Part shown: positions 7,839 to 16,257 of the stretch, piece by piece
How the letters are laid out: every line of letters begins with the position of its first letter
Position numbering within the stretch: position 1 is the stretch's first letter
Assembly (NCBI GenBank): GCA_937988775.1
Contig: CALKHP010000006.1
Coordinates: 62,001-126,000 of the forward strand
DNA length: 64,000 bases
Reading direction: 5' to 3'
DNA from: an uncultured Alphaproteobacteria bacterium
GTDB lineage: Bacteria > Pseudomonadota > Alphaproteobacteria > Rhizobiales > Beijerinckiaceae
The notes under the pieces: model-generated
What the model was told of the DNA's origin: nothing
Databases searched by the model: none
The model's input: the letters and a program-made list of their open reading frames with translations, nothing else
Translations under genes and position numbers: made by a program

Positions 7839-8186
7839 TTATGTCGGGGTCAGTGCGGTGACGCAGGCATCCGCCAGGGCGCTGTTGGGCTTGTCGCTTC
7901 CCATCAGGGTCGCCCAGCCGGCCTTCTCGATCACGGTATCCCGGCTATAGGCCGGCGCCTTGGTGAACTCCTCCATGATGGCCACGGATTGCGGATCGCT
8001 TTTCGACCGCGCCACGCAATAGGGCGTCATGGCCTTGACCACGGCCGATTGCGATGCGGATTGGGCCATGGTCTGCGCGGTCGAGCCGGTAACCCAGCCG
8101 CCCCATGAGAAGCCGATAACCGCCAGGGCGATCGCGCCGATGCCGGCGCCGTAAAGGCCGGGCTTGATCCAGGTTGGAACTTGCAT
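7839..8186 (-). CDS. Conserved small membrane protein of unknown function
   Basis: A 115-residue protein starting MQVPTWIKPGLYGAG, with one transmembrane helix (about residues 10-33, GLYGAGIGAIALAVIGFSWGGWVTG) followed by a roughly 80-residue domain expected in the periplasm. Two cysteines (in PYCVARS and DACVTAL) might form a disulfide. Proteins with the same N-terminal pattern are common as hypotheticals in Hyphomicrobiales. It has a good upstream purine stretch and stands alone between the CRISPR array and xseA. No function can be given. Confidence 0.75.
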   Translation of the reverse strand: MQVPTWIKPGLYGAGIGAIALAVIGFSWGGWVTGSTAQTMAQSASQSAVVKAMTPYCVARSKSDPQSVAIMEEFTKAPAYSRDTVIEKAGWATLMGSDKPNSALADACVTALTPT

Positions 8187-8394
8187 GGTCGTTTCTCCAC
8201 TTCGTTTTTCTTGTGTTGTGGGTGGACGCGCATGGTGACACGCGAAGCGTCATCATAGCAGCTTATGGCCGAAAGTGGGCGATTTTGTTCATGTTGCGGC
8301 GCGATCGGGGCCTTTCACCGGCGTTTTCGTGGCGAATTCAGGCTCTTGGCGTTCTGATATATTTGGCTGGCGGCGCGAAACGCAGGCCTCTTTT

Positions 8395-9957
8395 TCAGAA
8401 CAGGCTTTCCTGCCCGCCGCCGTCTTTCGGCTTCACGCGATGGCTTGGCCGCCGGTCGCCTTCGCCGGAGATGGCGCGCAATTTGCCGTCGCTGAACTCG
8501 ATCGAGAGCGGCGTGCCGGGCGCGATGCGCGCACTGTGCAGGGTGTGGCCGGCATCGTCGCGCACCAGCGCGAAGCCGCGCGCCAGCACGGCGCGGTGGC
8601 CGAGCGAGCCGAGCAGCCGGCCGCGTCCTTCAAGGCGCTCGCGCCGCGCCGCGAGCAGCGCGGTCATCGTGGCGGGCAGGCGGCGGCCGGCCACCTCCAG
8701 CTTTTCGCGGCTGCGGCGCAGGGTCTGCGCCTCGAGCGCCATGCGGCCGGCGAGCGCCTGCGACAGGCGCGCGCTCAGCACGGTGATGCGCTCGGCCCGA
8801 CGCGTCTGGCCTTGCGCGAGCGCGCGGCCGAGCCGGCCGCCGAGCGCCTCGAGCCGCTCGGCGATGCGGCCCATGCGCGCCTGCGGCGATTGCGCGGCGA
8901 GCCGGCGCGACAGGCCGGCAAGGGCGAGGCGGCGCCGGTCGAGCCCGGTCTTGAGGCTGGGGGCGAGCCTTGCCCCGGCCGCATCGGTGCGCTGGCGCGG
9001 CAGGGCGAGGATGGCGTCGGCATCGGGCAGGGCGCGCATGGCGGCGCGCAATTCGGTGCGCCGGCGCTCCATCAGCCGCAGCACGCCGCCTTGCACGCGT
9101 CCGGCGCGATCGGCCAGCATGGCGGCGAGTTCCACGCGCACCGGCACGGCGATCTCGGCGGCGCCGGTCGGCGTCGGCGCACGGCGGTCGGCGGCGTGGT
9201 CGATCAGCGTGGTATCGGTCTCGTGGCCGACGGCCGAGATCAGCGGAATGGCGCTTTCGGCCGCCGCCCGCACGACGATTTCCTCGTTGAAGCTCCACAG
9301 GTCCTCGAGCGAGCCGCCGCCGCGCGCCACGATCAGCAGGTCCGGCCGGGGCAGCGTGCCGCCGGGCTCAAGCGCGTTGAAGCCGCGGATGGCGGCGGCC
9401 ACCTCGGCCGCGCTCGTCTCGCCCTGTACGCGCACGGGCCAGAGCAGCACATGGCGCGGAAAGCGCTCGCTGAGGCGGTGGATGATGTCGCGGATCACAG
9501 CACCTGTCGGCGAGGTCACGACGCCGATCACCTGCGGCAGGAAGGGCAGGGGCCGCTTGCGCTCGGGCGCGAACAGGCCCTCGGCGGCGAGACGCCGGCG
9601 GCGCTCCTCGAGTTGCGCCAACAGCGCGCCGATGCCGGCCGGCTCCATCGCCTCGATGACGAGCTGGTATTTCGACGAGCCGGCGAAGGTCGAGACCTTG
9701 CCGGTGGCGATCACCTCCATGCCCTCCTCGGGGCGGAATTTCACGCGCGAGAACACGCCCTTCCAGATCACCGCATCGATGCGGGCGCGGTCGTCCTTCA
9801 GCGTGAAATACACGTGGCCGGAGGAATGCGGCCCGCGATAGCCGGAAATCTCGCCGCGCACGCGCACGAAGCCGAACGCGTCCTCCATGGTGCGCTTGAT
9901 GGCGCCGGACAGTTCGGTGACGGAAATTTCGGGCGTGTTGGAAGCGGATTCGGCCAT
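8395..9957 (-). CDS. xseA: Exodeoxyribonuclease VII large subunit
   Basis: A 520-residue protein. XseA with XseB degrades single-stranded DNA into oligonucleotides in the cytoplasm. The start at 9957 gives MAESASNTPEISVTELSGAIK; the frame stays open further upstream but through intergenic repeats. The N-terminal OB fold (VRVRGEISGYRGPHSSGHVY, about residues 32-51) is followed by the catalytic region with VVTSPTGAVIRDI, PDLLIVARGGGSLEDLWSFN and SAVGHETDTTLID. A long Arg/Ala/Leu-rich coiled-coil region precedes the C-terminal beta segment (LARGFALVRDD). xseB is not in this window. Confidence 0.95.
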   Translation of the reverse strand: MAESASNTPEISVTELSGAIKRTMEDAFGFVRVRGEISGYRGPHSSGHVYFTLKDDRARIDAVIWKGVFSRVKFRPEEGMEVIATGKVSTFAGSSKYQLVIEAMEPAGIGALLAQLEERRRRLAAEGLFAPERKRPLPFLPQVIGVVTSPTGAVIRDIIHRLSERFPRHVLLWPVRVQGETSAAEVAAAIRGFNALEPGGTLPRPDLLIVARGGGSLEDLWSFNEEIVVRAAAESAIPLISAVGHETDTTLIDHAADRRAPTPTGAAEIAVPVRVELAAMLADRAGRVQGGVLRLMERRRTELRAAMRALPDADAILALPRQRTDAAGARLAPSLKTGLDRRRLALAGLSRRLAAQSPQARMGRIAERLEALGGRLGRALAQGQTRRAERITVLSARLSQALAGRMALEAQTLRRSREKLEVAGRRLPATMTALLAARRERLEGRGRLLGSLGHRAVLARGFALVRDDAGHTLHSARIAPGTPLSIEFSDGKLRAISGEGDRRPSHRVKPKDGGGQESLF

Positions 9958-10020
9958 GGCGGCGACCATAGGCCGGATTGCCCCCGGCCTTAAAGTGCCC
10001 TCGTGGCTTTCGGGGCAGGA

Positions 10021-10255
10021 TGCCGGGTCAAGCCCGGCAAAAGACCATAGAGGAACCTCGGTGTCTTGCCCCGGACTTGATCCGGGGCCCACCCGATCCC
10101 GATGCCTTTTTCCCCTCAGCCCTCGTGTCGAGGAGCGGGCATAAGCCCACGTCTCGAAGCATGCTCCGGCGCGCTCTGCAAAACGACTTCGACAAGCCCG
10201 GAATTGAGGCGTCGAATGGGCGGCCCCTGGATGCCGGGTCAAGCCCGGCAAAAGA
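10021..10255. repeat. Cluster of short palindromic repeats between xseA and purD
   Basis: The 427-base gap 9958-10384 carries no gene. It holds two copies of a TGCCGGGTCAAGCCCGGCA palindrome (10021-10039 and 10232-10250, each followed by AAAAGA) and one CCCCGGACTTGATCCGGGG palindrome (10069-10087). Related copies lie at 13437-13455, 60785-60810 and 60833-60851. Such elements are widespread in alphaproteobacterial intergenic DNA. Confidence 0.85.
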
Positions 10256-10384
10256 TGGTCGCGTTTCCGCGCATGGCTTGCCCCGGCCTGAAGGCGGGCT
10301 CCAGGGGACCGGCCACCTTCGCCTCTGGAGCGCCGGCGCAATCGATGCTAGGCGACAGGCCATGTTGATCAACCTGGAACCGCG

Positions 10385-11647
10385 ATGAACGTCCTTCTCC
10401 TTGGCTCCGGCGGACGCGAACACGCGCTGGCCTTCGCGCTCGCCAAGAGCCCGCTGCTCGACACGCTGTTTATCGCGCCTGGTAACCCCGGCACGGCGGA
10501 ATTCGGTGACAATGTCGTGCTCGACATCATGGATGGCGCGGCGATTGCCGCGTTCTGCAAGGTGATGGGCGTCGGTTTTGTGGTGATCGGGCCGGAGGCG
10601 CCACTGGTTGTCGGCGTCGCGGACCAGCTTGCCGCCGCCGGCATCAAGGTGTTCGGGCCCTCACAGGCGGCTTCCCAGCTCGAAGGTTCGAAAACCTTCA
10701 CCAAGATGATTTGCGACCGCGCTCATGTGCCGACGGCGCGCTATCGCAGCTTCACCGAGGCTGGCGCCGCCAAGGCCTATGTCGCGACGGAGGGCGCGCC
10801 GATCGTCGTGAAATACGACGGGTTGATGGCCGGCAAGGGCGTCACCGTGGCCGAGACGGTGGCAGAGGCGCAAGCCGCCATCGATGCGCTTTATGCCAGC
10901 GAGCCGGGTGCGCGCGTCGTGATCGAGCAATGCCTGATCGGCGAGGAGGCGAGCTTCTTCTGCCTCGTCGATGGCGAGACCGTGCTGGCGTTGGCTTCCG
11001 CGCAGGATCACAAGCGCGCCTTCGATGGCGATACCGGGCCGAATACCGGCGGCATGGGCGCCTATTCGCCGGCGCCGGTGATGACGGAGGCCATGGAAGC
11101 GCGCGCGCTCGCCGAGATCGTGCGCCCAACGGCGCGCGCCATGGTCGAACTCGGCCATCCCTATCGCGGCGTGCTGTTCGTCGGCCTGATGATCACGGCC
11201 GAGGGGCCGAAGCTGATCGAGTATAATTGCCGCTTCGGCGACCCGGAATGCCAGGTGCTGGTGCTGCGCCTGAAGGACGACCTGCTGACGCTGCTGCTCG
11301 CCACCGTCGAGGGCGAGTTGGCCCATACGGGCGTGCGCTGGAAGGACGAGGTCGCGCTCAGCGTGGTGATGGCCGCCAACGGCTATCCCGGCGATTACGC
11401 CAGGGGCAGCGAGATCAAGGGGCTGGAAGCGGCCGCGCGCCTGCCGGGCGTGACGATCTTCCAGGCCGGAACCCGGCAGGAGGGTGAACGGTTGCTCAGC
11501 CAGGGCGGGCGCGTGCTGAATATCAGCGCCGTCGGCGCCACGGTGGCGGAAGCGCGCGCCCGCGCCTATGCCGCGGTCGACGCCATCGACTGGCCGGGTG
11601 GTTTCTGCCGGCGCGACATCGCGTTGCGCGGCATGGCGGGGGCTTGA
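10385..11647 (+). CDS. purD: Phosphoribosylamine-glycine ligase (GAR synthetase)
   Basis: PurD joins glycine to 5-phosphoribosylamine with ATP, the second step of purine synthesis. The 420-residue length is normal. It begins MNVLLLGSGGREHALAFALA, the classic N-terminal glycine-rich fold. The ATP-grasp region follows with GPEAPLVVGVADQL, VKYDGLMAGKGVTVA, GEEASFFCLVDGE, QDHKRAFDGDTGPNTGGMGA and EYNCRFGDPECQ. It is divergent from xseA across the repeat cluster and precedes gshA with its own promoter. Confidence 0.97.
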   Translation: MNVLLLGSGGREHALAFALAKSPLLDTLFIAPGNPGTAEFGDNVVLDIMDGAAIAAFCKVMGVGFVVIGPEAPLVVGVADQLAAAGIKVFGPSQAASQLEGSKTFTKMICDRAHVPTARYRSFTEAGAAKAYVATEGAPIVVKYDGLMAGKGVTVAETVAEAQAAIDALYASEPGARVVIEQCLIGEEASFFCLVDGETVLALASAQDHKRAFDGDTGPNTGGMGAYSPAPVMTEAMEARALAEIVRPTARAMVELGHPYRGVLFVGLMITAEGPKLIEYNCRFGDPECQVLVLRLKDDLLTLLLATVEGELAHTGVRWKDEVALSVVMAANGYPGDYARGSEIKGLEAAARLPGVTIFQAGTRQEGERLLSQGGRVLNISAVGATVAEARARAYAAVDAIDWPGGFCRRDIALRGMAGA

Positions 11648-11654
11648 GGAGAAG

Positions 11655-11674
11655 CCCGCCACCGTGCCGGCGGG
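11655..11674 (+). terminator. Hairpin after purD
   Basis: CCCGCC (11655-11660) pairs with GGCGGG (11669-11674) across eight bases, seven bases after the purD stop. There is no T-run, so this is a weak terminator candidate. Confidence 0.35.
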
Positions 11675-11711
11675 ACACAGGAGCAGACCTCGCGCGCGGA
11701 GCCCGGGAACG

Positions 11712-11726
11712 GGAGAAAATTTCTCC
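11712..11726. promoter_or_regulatory. 15-bp palindrome upstream of gshA
   Basis: GGAGAAAATTTCTCC has perfect 7-bp arms around a central A. It lies just upstream of the predicted gshA -35 element, a position suited to a transcription factor. The binding protein is unknown. Confidence 0.4.
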
Positions 11727-11739
11727 GCACTGTGCGCGA

Positions 11740-11768
11740 TTGCACCGCCACACCGTTATGCCTATCTA
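11740..11768 (+). promoter_or_regulatory. Predicted sigma-70-type promoter of gshA
   Basis: TTGCAC (11740-11745) and TATCTA (11763-11768) are separated by 17 bases. Transcription would begin near 11775, leaving a leader of about 40 bases before the gshA ATG. Confidence 0.5.
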
Positions 11769-11814
11769 GGGTGCCGTTGCCGCTCCTGCGGCGTTCGCGA
11801 CGCATGGAGTTCTG

Positions 11815-13197
11815 ATGGCCCGCGACACCGTTGATGAGACCCCGATCACCTCCCGTGATGAGCTGGTTGCGTGGATCGAGAAGGGCAACAAGCCGGCCGA
11901 AGCCTTCCGCATCGGCACGGAGCACGAGAAGTTCCCGTTTTACGCCAGGGATCTGGCGCCGGTGCCCTATGAGCGCGTCGATGGCCGCAAGGGCGGCATC
12001 CGGGCGCTGCTCGATGGCATGGAGGGGCTGCTCGGCTGGGAGCCGATTCTCGAGAACGGCAACCCGATCGGCCTGTTCGACGTCACCGGCGGCGGCGCCA
12101 TCTCGCTCGAACCGGGCGGCCAGTTCGAGCTGTCCGGTGCGCCGGTCGAGACGCTGCACCAGACCGAGCGCGAGACGATCCTGCATCTCGTGCAGGTCAA
12201 GGAGGTCGCCGAGGCCCTTGGCATCCGCTTCCTGGCGCTTGGCTCCTCGCCGGTGTGGACACGTGCCGAAACCCCGGTGATGCCCAAGGCGCGCTACCGC
12301 ATCATGGCCAATTACATGCCCAAGGTCGGCAGCCACGGCCTCGACATGATGTTCGGCACCTCGACCGTGCAGGTCAATCTCGACTTCTCCTCGGAGGCCG
12401 ACATGGTGCGCAAGATGCGCGTCGGCCTCGCCCTGCAGCCGGTCGCCACGGCGTTGTTCGCCAATTCGCCGTTCTCGGAAGGGCACAAGAACGGCTTCCA
12501 GACGTTCCGCTCGGAAATCTGGCGCGATACCGACAATGATCGCGCCGGCATGCTGCCGCTCGCCTTCGAGGATGGTTTCGGTTTCGAGCGCTACGTCGAT
12601 TACGCGCTCGATGTGCCGCTCTATTTCGTCAAGCGCGGCGACCATTACCACGATGTCGCCGGCGGTTCGTTCCGCGCGCTGCTCGACGGCACGCTCAACA
12701 CGCTGCCGGGCGAGCGTGCCTATGTCTCGGACTGGGCCAACCATATGACGACGCTGTTCCCCGAGGTGCGCCTCAAGCGCTATCTCGAGATGCGCGGCGC
12801 CGATGTCGGCCCGTTGCCGCTGCTGACCGCGCTGCCGGCCTTCTGGGTCGGCCTGCTTTACGACGAGGATGCGCTCACCGGTGCGTGGGACCTCGTCAAG
12901 AGCTGGACCGAGGCCGAACGCCAGCAGCTTCGCGACGATGTGCCGAGGCAGGGGCTGGCGGCGCGCATCCGCGGCCGGCGCGTGCGCGACATCGCGGTCG
13001 AGGCGCTGGAACTCGCCCATGCCGGCCTGAAGGCGCGCGCGCGGCGCGATGCCCATGGCCGCAACGAGACCCGCTTCCTCGACCCGCTCTTCGCCATCGT
13101 CGATAGCGGGCGCACCCAGGCCGACGACCTGATCGGCCTGTTCGACGGCCCGTGGTGCGGCCATGTCGAGCCGGTGTTCGAGTCGCGCGCTTATTGA
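11815..13197 (+). CDS. gshA: Glutamate-cysteine ligase
   Basis: This enzyme makes gamma-glutamylcysteine, the first step in glutathione synthesis. The 460-residue protein belongs to the GCS2 (plant/alphaproteobacterial) class, not the E. coli class. Signatures are FRIGTEHEKFPF near residue 40, GGAISLEPGGQFELSG, LGSSPVWTR, MMFGTSTVQVNLDFSSE, SPFSEGHKNGFQTFRSEIWRD (seen in two parts) and FVKRGDHYHDVAG. A dedicated promoter is visible upstream. It is followed by repeat-rich DNA, so it is probably monocistronic. Confidence 0.95.
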   Translation: MARDTVDETPITSRDELVAWIEKGNKPAEAFRIGTEHEKFPFYARDLAPVPYERVDGRKGGIRALLDGMEGLLGWEPILENGNPIGLFDVTGGGAISLEPGGQFELSGAPVETLHQTERETILHLVQVKEVAEALGIRFLALGSSPVWTRAETPVMPKARYRIMANYMPKVGSHGLDMMFGTSTVQVNLDFSSEADMVRKMRVGLALQPVATALFANSPFSEGHKNGFQTFRSEIWRDTDNDRAGMLPLAFEDGFGFERYVDYALDVPLYFVKRGDHYHDVAGGSFRALLDGTLNTLPGERAYVSDWANHMTTLFPEVRLKRYLEMRGADVGPLPLLTALPAFWVGLLYDEDALTGAWDLVKSWTEAERQQLRDDVPRQGLAARIRGRRVRDIAVEALELAHAGLKARARRDAHGRNETRFLDPLFAIVDSGRTQADDLIGLFDGPWCGHVEPVFESRAY

Positions 13198-13209
13198 GCG
13201 TTTTCAAGT

Positions 13210-13296
13210 GTCATTCCCGACGCGCTTTAGCGCGATCGGGCATCCAGGAGCCGCTTGCGCCTTTGACCCCTGGATTCCCGCCTGCGCGGGAATGAC
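13210..13296. repeat. GTCATTCCCG-type long palindromic repeat, copy 1
   Basis: The element starts GTCATTCCCGACGCGC and ends CGCGGGAATGAC, with an internal ATCCAGGAG/CTGGAT pair, giving an imperfect 87-bp hairpin. Copies recur at 49606-49691 (reversed) and 60985-61070. Confidence 0.8.
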
Positions 13297-13327
13297 AGTC
13301 TGTGCGAAAGCGCTTTTCAGAAGCGGG

Positions 13328-13409
13328 ATCGGCCGGTCAAGCCGGCCGATGACGTCTGACATGTTGGTGCTTTTCCCTCCACCGTCATGGGCCGGTTCAA
13401 CCGGCCCAT
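13328..13409. repeat. Composite double-hairpin repeat, copy 1
   Basis: Two 23-bp palindromes, ATCGGCCGGTCAAGCCGGCCGAT (given here only by ends: 13328-13350) and ATGGGCCGG...CCGGCCCAT (13387-13409), are joined by a 36-base linker. The layout is repeated at 21.8, 28.7, 58.3 and 60.9 kb. Further palindromes at 13437-13455 and 13490-13510 fill the rest of the gap to metQ. Confidence 0.8.
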
Positions 13410-13436
13410 CTCGATGCGAGGGGTGCTTCCGTCTTG

Positions 13437-13510
13437 CCCCGGACTTGATCCGGGGCCCAGGAAAACAAGGCATTGGCGGGACCGGCTGGGTCCCGGCTCA
13501 AGGCCGGGAC
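13437..13510. repeat. Two short palindromes between gshA and metQ
   Basis: CCCCGGACTTGATCCGGGG (13437-13455) is identical to the one at 10069-10087. GTCCCGG...CCGGGAC (13490-13510) lies 16 bases after the metQ stop in the metQ reading direction and could end metNIQ transcription. Confidence 0.75.
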
Positions 13511-13526
13511 AAGCGCCGCGTTCGCC

Positions 13527-14312
13527 TTACCAGGCCGGGATCACCGAGCCCTTGTACTTCTCGAGCACGAACGCCTTCACCTCGGGCGTGTGGTAGCTCT
13601 CGACCAGCGTCTTGACCCAGGGCTTGTCCTTGTCGACGCTGCGCACAGCGATCAGGTTGACGTAGGGGCCTTTGGGGTTCTCCTGCAGGATGGCGTCCTT
13701 GCCGGGGTTGAGATTGGCCTGCGTCGCGTAATTGGTGTTGATCGAGGCGACATCGACATCATCGAGCGAGCGCGCCGTCTGGGCCGCCTCGACCTCGATG
13801 AATTTCAGCTTCTTCGGGTTTTCCACGATATCGTTGACGCTCGGCTTGAAGCCGACGCCGTCCTTGAGCTTGATGATGCCCTTGTCCTGCAACAGCAGCA
13901 GCGAGCGCCCGCCATTGGTCGGGTCGTTCTGGATGGCGATGGTGGCGCCGTCGGGCACCGCGTCCCAGCTCTTGTATTTGCGTGAGTAGATGCCGAGCGG
14001 GAAGTTCACCGTCAGTGCCACGCTCTCGATCTTGAAGCCGCGATCGGCCTTCTGGTTGTCGAGGAAAGGCTGGTTCTGGAACGAATTCGCCTGCAACTCG
14101 CCCGAATCGAGCGCGGTGTTCGGGATCACGTAATCGGAGAATTCGAGGATCTCGATATTCAGCCCCTTCTTGGCGGCAATCGGTTTCACCACTTCGAGGA
14201 TTTCGGCATGCGGCCCTGGCGTGACGCCGATCTTGATCGTCTCGGCCGCCGAGGCGCCGCTGCCGGCGACGGCGAAGACCGCCGCCGCGAGGATGAGTGA
14301 ACGCAAGCTCAT
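13527..14312 (-). CDS. metQ: MetQ/NlpA-family methionine-binding protein
   Basis: The 261-residue periplasmic binding component of the MetNIQ importer. A signal peptide covers about residues 1-22 (LILAAAVFAVAGSGASA, cleavage before AETIKIG). There is no lipobox cysteine, so it is probably soluble rather than a lipoprotein. Family blocks are KIGVTPGPHAEILE, FSDYVIPNTALDSGELQANSF and FQNQPFLD, then AIQNDPTNGGRSLLLLQ and VASINTNYATQA. It is the third gene of metN-metI-metQ. D- or L-methionine is the expected ligand; related NlpA proteins bind other compounds. Confidence 0.92.
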   Translation of the reverse strand: MSLRSLILAAAVFAVAGSGASAAETIKIGVTPGPHAEILEVVKPIAAKKGLNIEILEFSDYVIPNTALDSGELQANSFQNQPFLDNQKADRGFKIESVALTVNFPLGIYSRKYKSWDAVPDGATIAIQNDPTNGGRSLLLLQDKGIIKLKDGVGFKPSVNDIVENPKKLKFIEVEAAQTARSLDDVDVASINTNYATQANLNPGKDAILQENPKGPYVNLIAVRSVDKDKPWVKTLVESYHTPEVKAFVLEKYKGSVIPAW

Positions 14313-14352
14313 GGGTAACTCCTGTCAAAAATCGGTTATGGGAACGTGCGGC

Positions 14353-15018
14353 TCAGGCGTGGCGCAGGCGCTTGTTGAGCTTCAGCGCCAGCCGGTCGCC
14401 GAAGGTCTGCACGCCCTGCACGAGCAGGATCAGCACCAGCACCACCGCCGCCATCACCTCGGGCATGAAGCGCTGGTAGCCGTAGCGAATGCCGAGATCG
14501 CCGAGGCCGCCGCCGCCGACCACGCCGACAATCGCCGAGTAGCCGATCAGGCTGACCACCGCGAGGGTGATCGCCAGCGCGATGCCGGGCAGGGCTTCTG
14601 GCACCAGCACCTTGCGCACGATCTGCAACGGGCTCGCCCCCATGGCGCGCGCCGCCTCGACCAACCCCTGGTCGACCTCGCGGATCGCCGCCTCGATCAG
14701 ACGGGCGATGAACGGGATCGCGGCCACGGTCAGCGGCACGATTGCCGCCGAGGTGCCGATCGAGGTGCCGGCGACGAGCCGCGTGAACGGGATGATCGCC
14801 ACCACCAGGATGATGAACGGCGTCGAGCGCGTGGCGTTGACGATCAGGCCGAGCAGCAGGTTGGCGGCGGGTGCGGCGAGCAACTCGCCCTTGCGGCTGG
14901 TGGCGAGGAAAATGCCGAGCGCCATGCCGCCAATCGTGCCGAAACCGGCCGCGACCACCACCATGTACAGCGTGTCGAGCGTTGATTGCCAGATCAGGCG
15001 GATCAGGTCAGGGGACAT
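14353..15018 (-). CDS. metI: Methionine ABC transporter permease
   Basis: A 221-residue inner-membrane protein with five predicted helices. The EAA loop is seen as EVDQGLVEAARAMGASPLQIVRKVLVPEA (about residues 130-158), the contact site for the ATPase. Other typical stretches are NATRSTPFIILVVAIIPFTR and GYSAIVGVVGGGGLGDLGIRYGYQR (part quoted). The gene overlaps the 3' end of metN by 11 bases and precedes metQ by 40 bases. Confidence 0.94.
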   Translation of the reverse strand: MSPDLIRLIWQSTLDTLYMVVVAAGFGTIGGMALGIFLATSRKGELLAAPAANLLLGLIVNATRSTPFIILVVAIIPFTRLVAGTSIGTSAAIVPLTVAAIPFIARLIEAAIREVDQGLVEAARAMGASPLQIVRKVLVPEALPGIALAITLAVVSLIGYSAIVGVVGGGGLGDLGIRYGYQRFMPEVMAAVVLVLILLVQGVQTFGDRLALKLNKRLRHA

Positions 15019-16147
15019 AGCCGATCACCTCCGTGTCGAGGCCGCGCGCGCCCAGGAACGCGCTTGTTTCGCGCAGGGTGCGCGCGTCGCCGGGCAGTGA
15101 GACCAGCAGCGTGCCGAACGGCTTGCCGCCGATGGTTTCGACCGCGCCGCTGATGATGTTGATGTCGAGCAGGTGCTCGCGGGCGAGTTGCGACAGCACC
15201 GGGTCGGTGGCGTGCGGGCCGTAGAACACGATGCGCATCACCGCCTGCGCGCCGGGCCGGGGCTCCGCGAGCAGCTTGCCGTCGAGGAACGCGGGCAGCG
15301 ACCAGCCGCCCTCGCCGGCGAGGAACGAGCGCGTCGTCGCATGGCGCGGCCGCGAGAATACGCTGAGCGCCGTGCCTTCCTCGACGATGCGGCCCTGGTC
15401 CATCACCGCGACATCGGTGGCGACGCTGCGCACCACGGCCAGTTCATGCGTGATCAGCAGGATGGTCAGGCCGAGTTCGCGGTTGACGGTGGCGAGAAGC
15501 TCGAGGATCGAGCGTGTCGTCTCGGGGTCGAGCGCCGAGGTCGCCTCGTCCGAGAGCAGGATGGTCGGTTGCGTCGCCAGCGCGCGGGCAATGCCGACGC
15601 GCTGCTTCTGGCCGCCCGACAACTCGGCCGGGTAGCGGTTGCGCTTGTCGCCGAGCCCGACCAGTTCGATCAGCGGATCGACGCGCCTGGCGATCTCGGC
15701 CCGCGCCGTGCCGGCGATTTCGAACGGCAGCGCGATATTGTCGAACACGGTGCGTGACGACAGCAGGTTGAAATGCTGGAAGATCATGCCGGTGCGCCGG
15801 CGCACGGCGCGCAACTGGCGCTCGCTCAGGCCGGTAATGTCGGTGCCGTCAACCGTGACGCGGCCGGCGCTCGGCCGCTCCAGCCCGTTCACCAGCCGGA
15901 TCAGCGTCGACTTGCCGGCGCCGCTGCGCCCGATCACGCCGAGGATCGAGCCGCGCATCACGGAAAGGTCGATGCCTTGCAACGCCGCGACGGCGGGCGC
16001 GTCCTGGCGCGGCCGGAAGGTTTTCTCGACGCCGGCGAAGGTCACGACGGCCTCGCGTGGCGCGGTGCCGGCCTCGGCCGGCGGCGGGAAGGGGTGAATG
16101 ATGGCGTTCATGGCGATCGGGATCGGTGAGGCTCCGGGCCGCGACAT
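15008..16147 (-). CDS. metN: Methionine ABC transporter ATP-binding protein
   Basis: A 379-residue ATPase. Walker A is GRSGAGKST, the signature is LSGGQKQRVGIARAL, Walker B is ILLSDEATSALDPET, and the H-loop is LLITHELAVV. The C-terminal domain (about residues 290-379, including AVETIGGKPFGTLLVSLPG) is the NIL domain that senses cytosolic methionine and inhibits transport. The N-terminus is about 30 residues longer than E. coli MetN; an ATG at 16111 is an alternative start, but the AAGGCGG upstream of 16147 favours the longer form. Confidence 0.94.
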   Translation of the reverse strand: MSRPGASPIPIAMNAIIHPFPPPAEAGTAPREAVVTFAGVEKTFRPRQDAPAVAALQGIDLSVMRGSILGVIGRSGAGKSTLIRLVNGLERPSAGRVTVDGTDITGLSERQLRAVRRRTGMIFQHFNLLSSRTVFDNIALPFEIAGTARAEIARRVDPLIELVGLGDKRNRYPAELSGGQKQRVGIARALATQPTILLSDEATSALDPETTRSILELLATVNRELGLTILLITHELAVVRSVATDVAVMDQGRIVEEGTALSVFSRPRHATTRSFLAGEGGWSLPAFLDGKLLAEPRPGAQAVMRIVFYGPHATDPVLSQLAREHLLDINIISGAVETIGGKPFGTLLVSLPGDARTLRETSAFLGARGLDTEVIGYVP

Positions 16148-16188
16148 GCGGCGCCGCCTTCATCGCGCGATCAGTTCTGCATGTCAAT

Positions 16189-16213
16189 CATATCGTTCTT
16201 TAAAAAGAATATG
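16189..16213. promoter_or_regulatory. Inverted repeat upstream of metNIQ
   Basis: An AT-rich dyad centred on TTCTTTAAAAAGAA (16196-16209) lies about 50 bases upstream of metN, in strongly GC-rich surroundings. Position and symmetry fit an operator or a promoter-linked binding site. No SAM riboswitch was recognised in this leader. Confidence 0.4.
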
Positions 16214-16257
16214 GCTGATTTGACGATCGCTGCGGCAAGCGCGCTGGCCTGAATGTC

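Noticed and set aside
6609..7861. Long plus-strand frames through the CRISPR array reading RSLTGAWIET, SLPHGSVDRN or VAPSRERGSK repeats
   Set aside because: They are translations of the CRISPR repeat in its three frames with no start signals or family features.
4500..8200. Prophage or integrative element around the CRISPR array
   Set aside because: No integrase, phage structural gene, tRNA or direct-repeat attachment site was seen.
16148..16230. Possible SAM riboswitch upstream of metN
   Set aside because: The leader is only tens of bases long and shows neither SAM-I nor SAM-II core elements; only the AT-rich dyad is supported.
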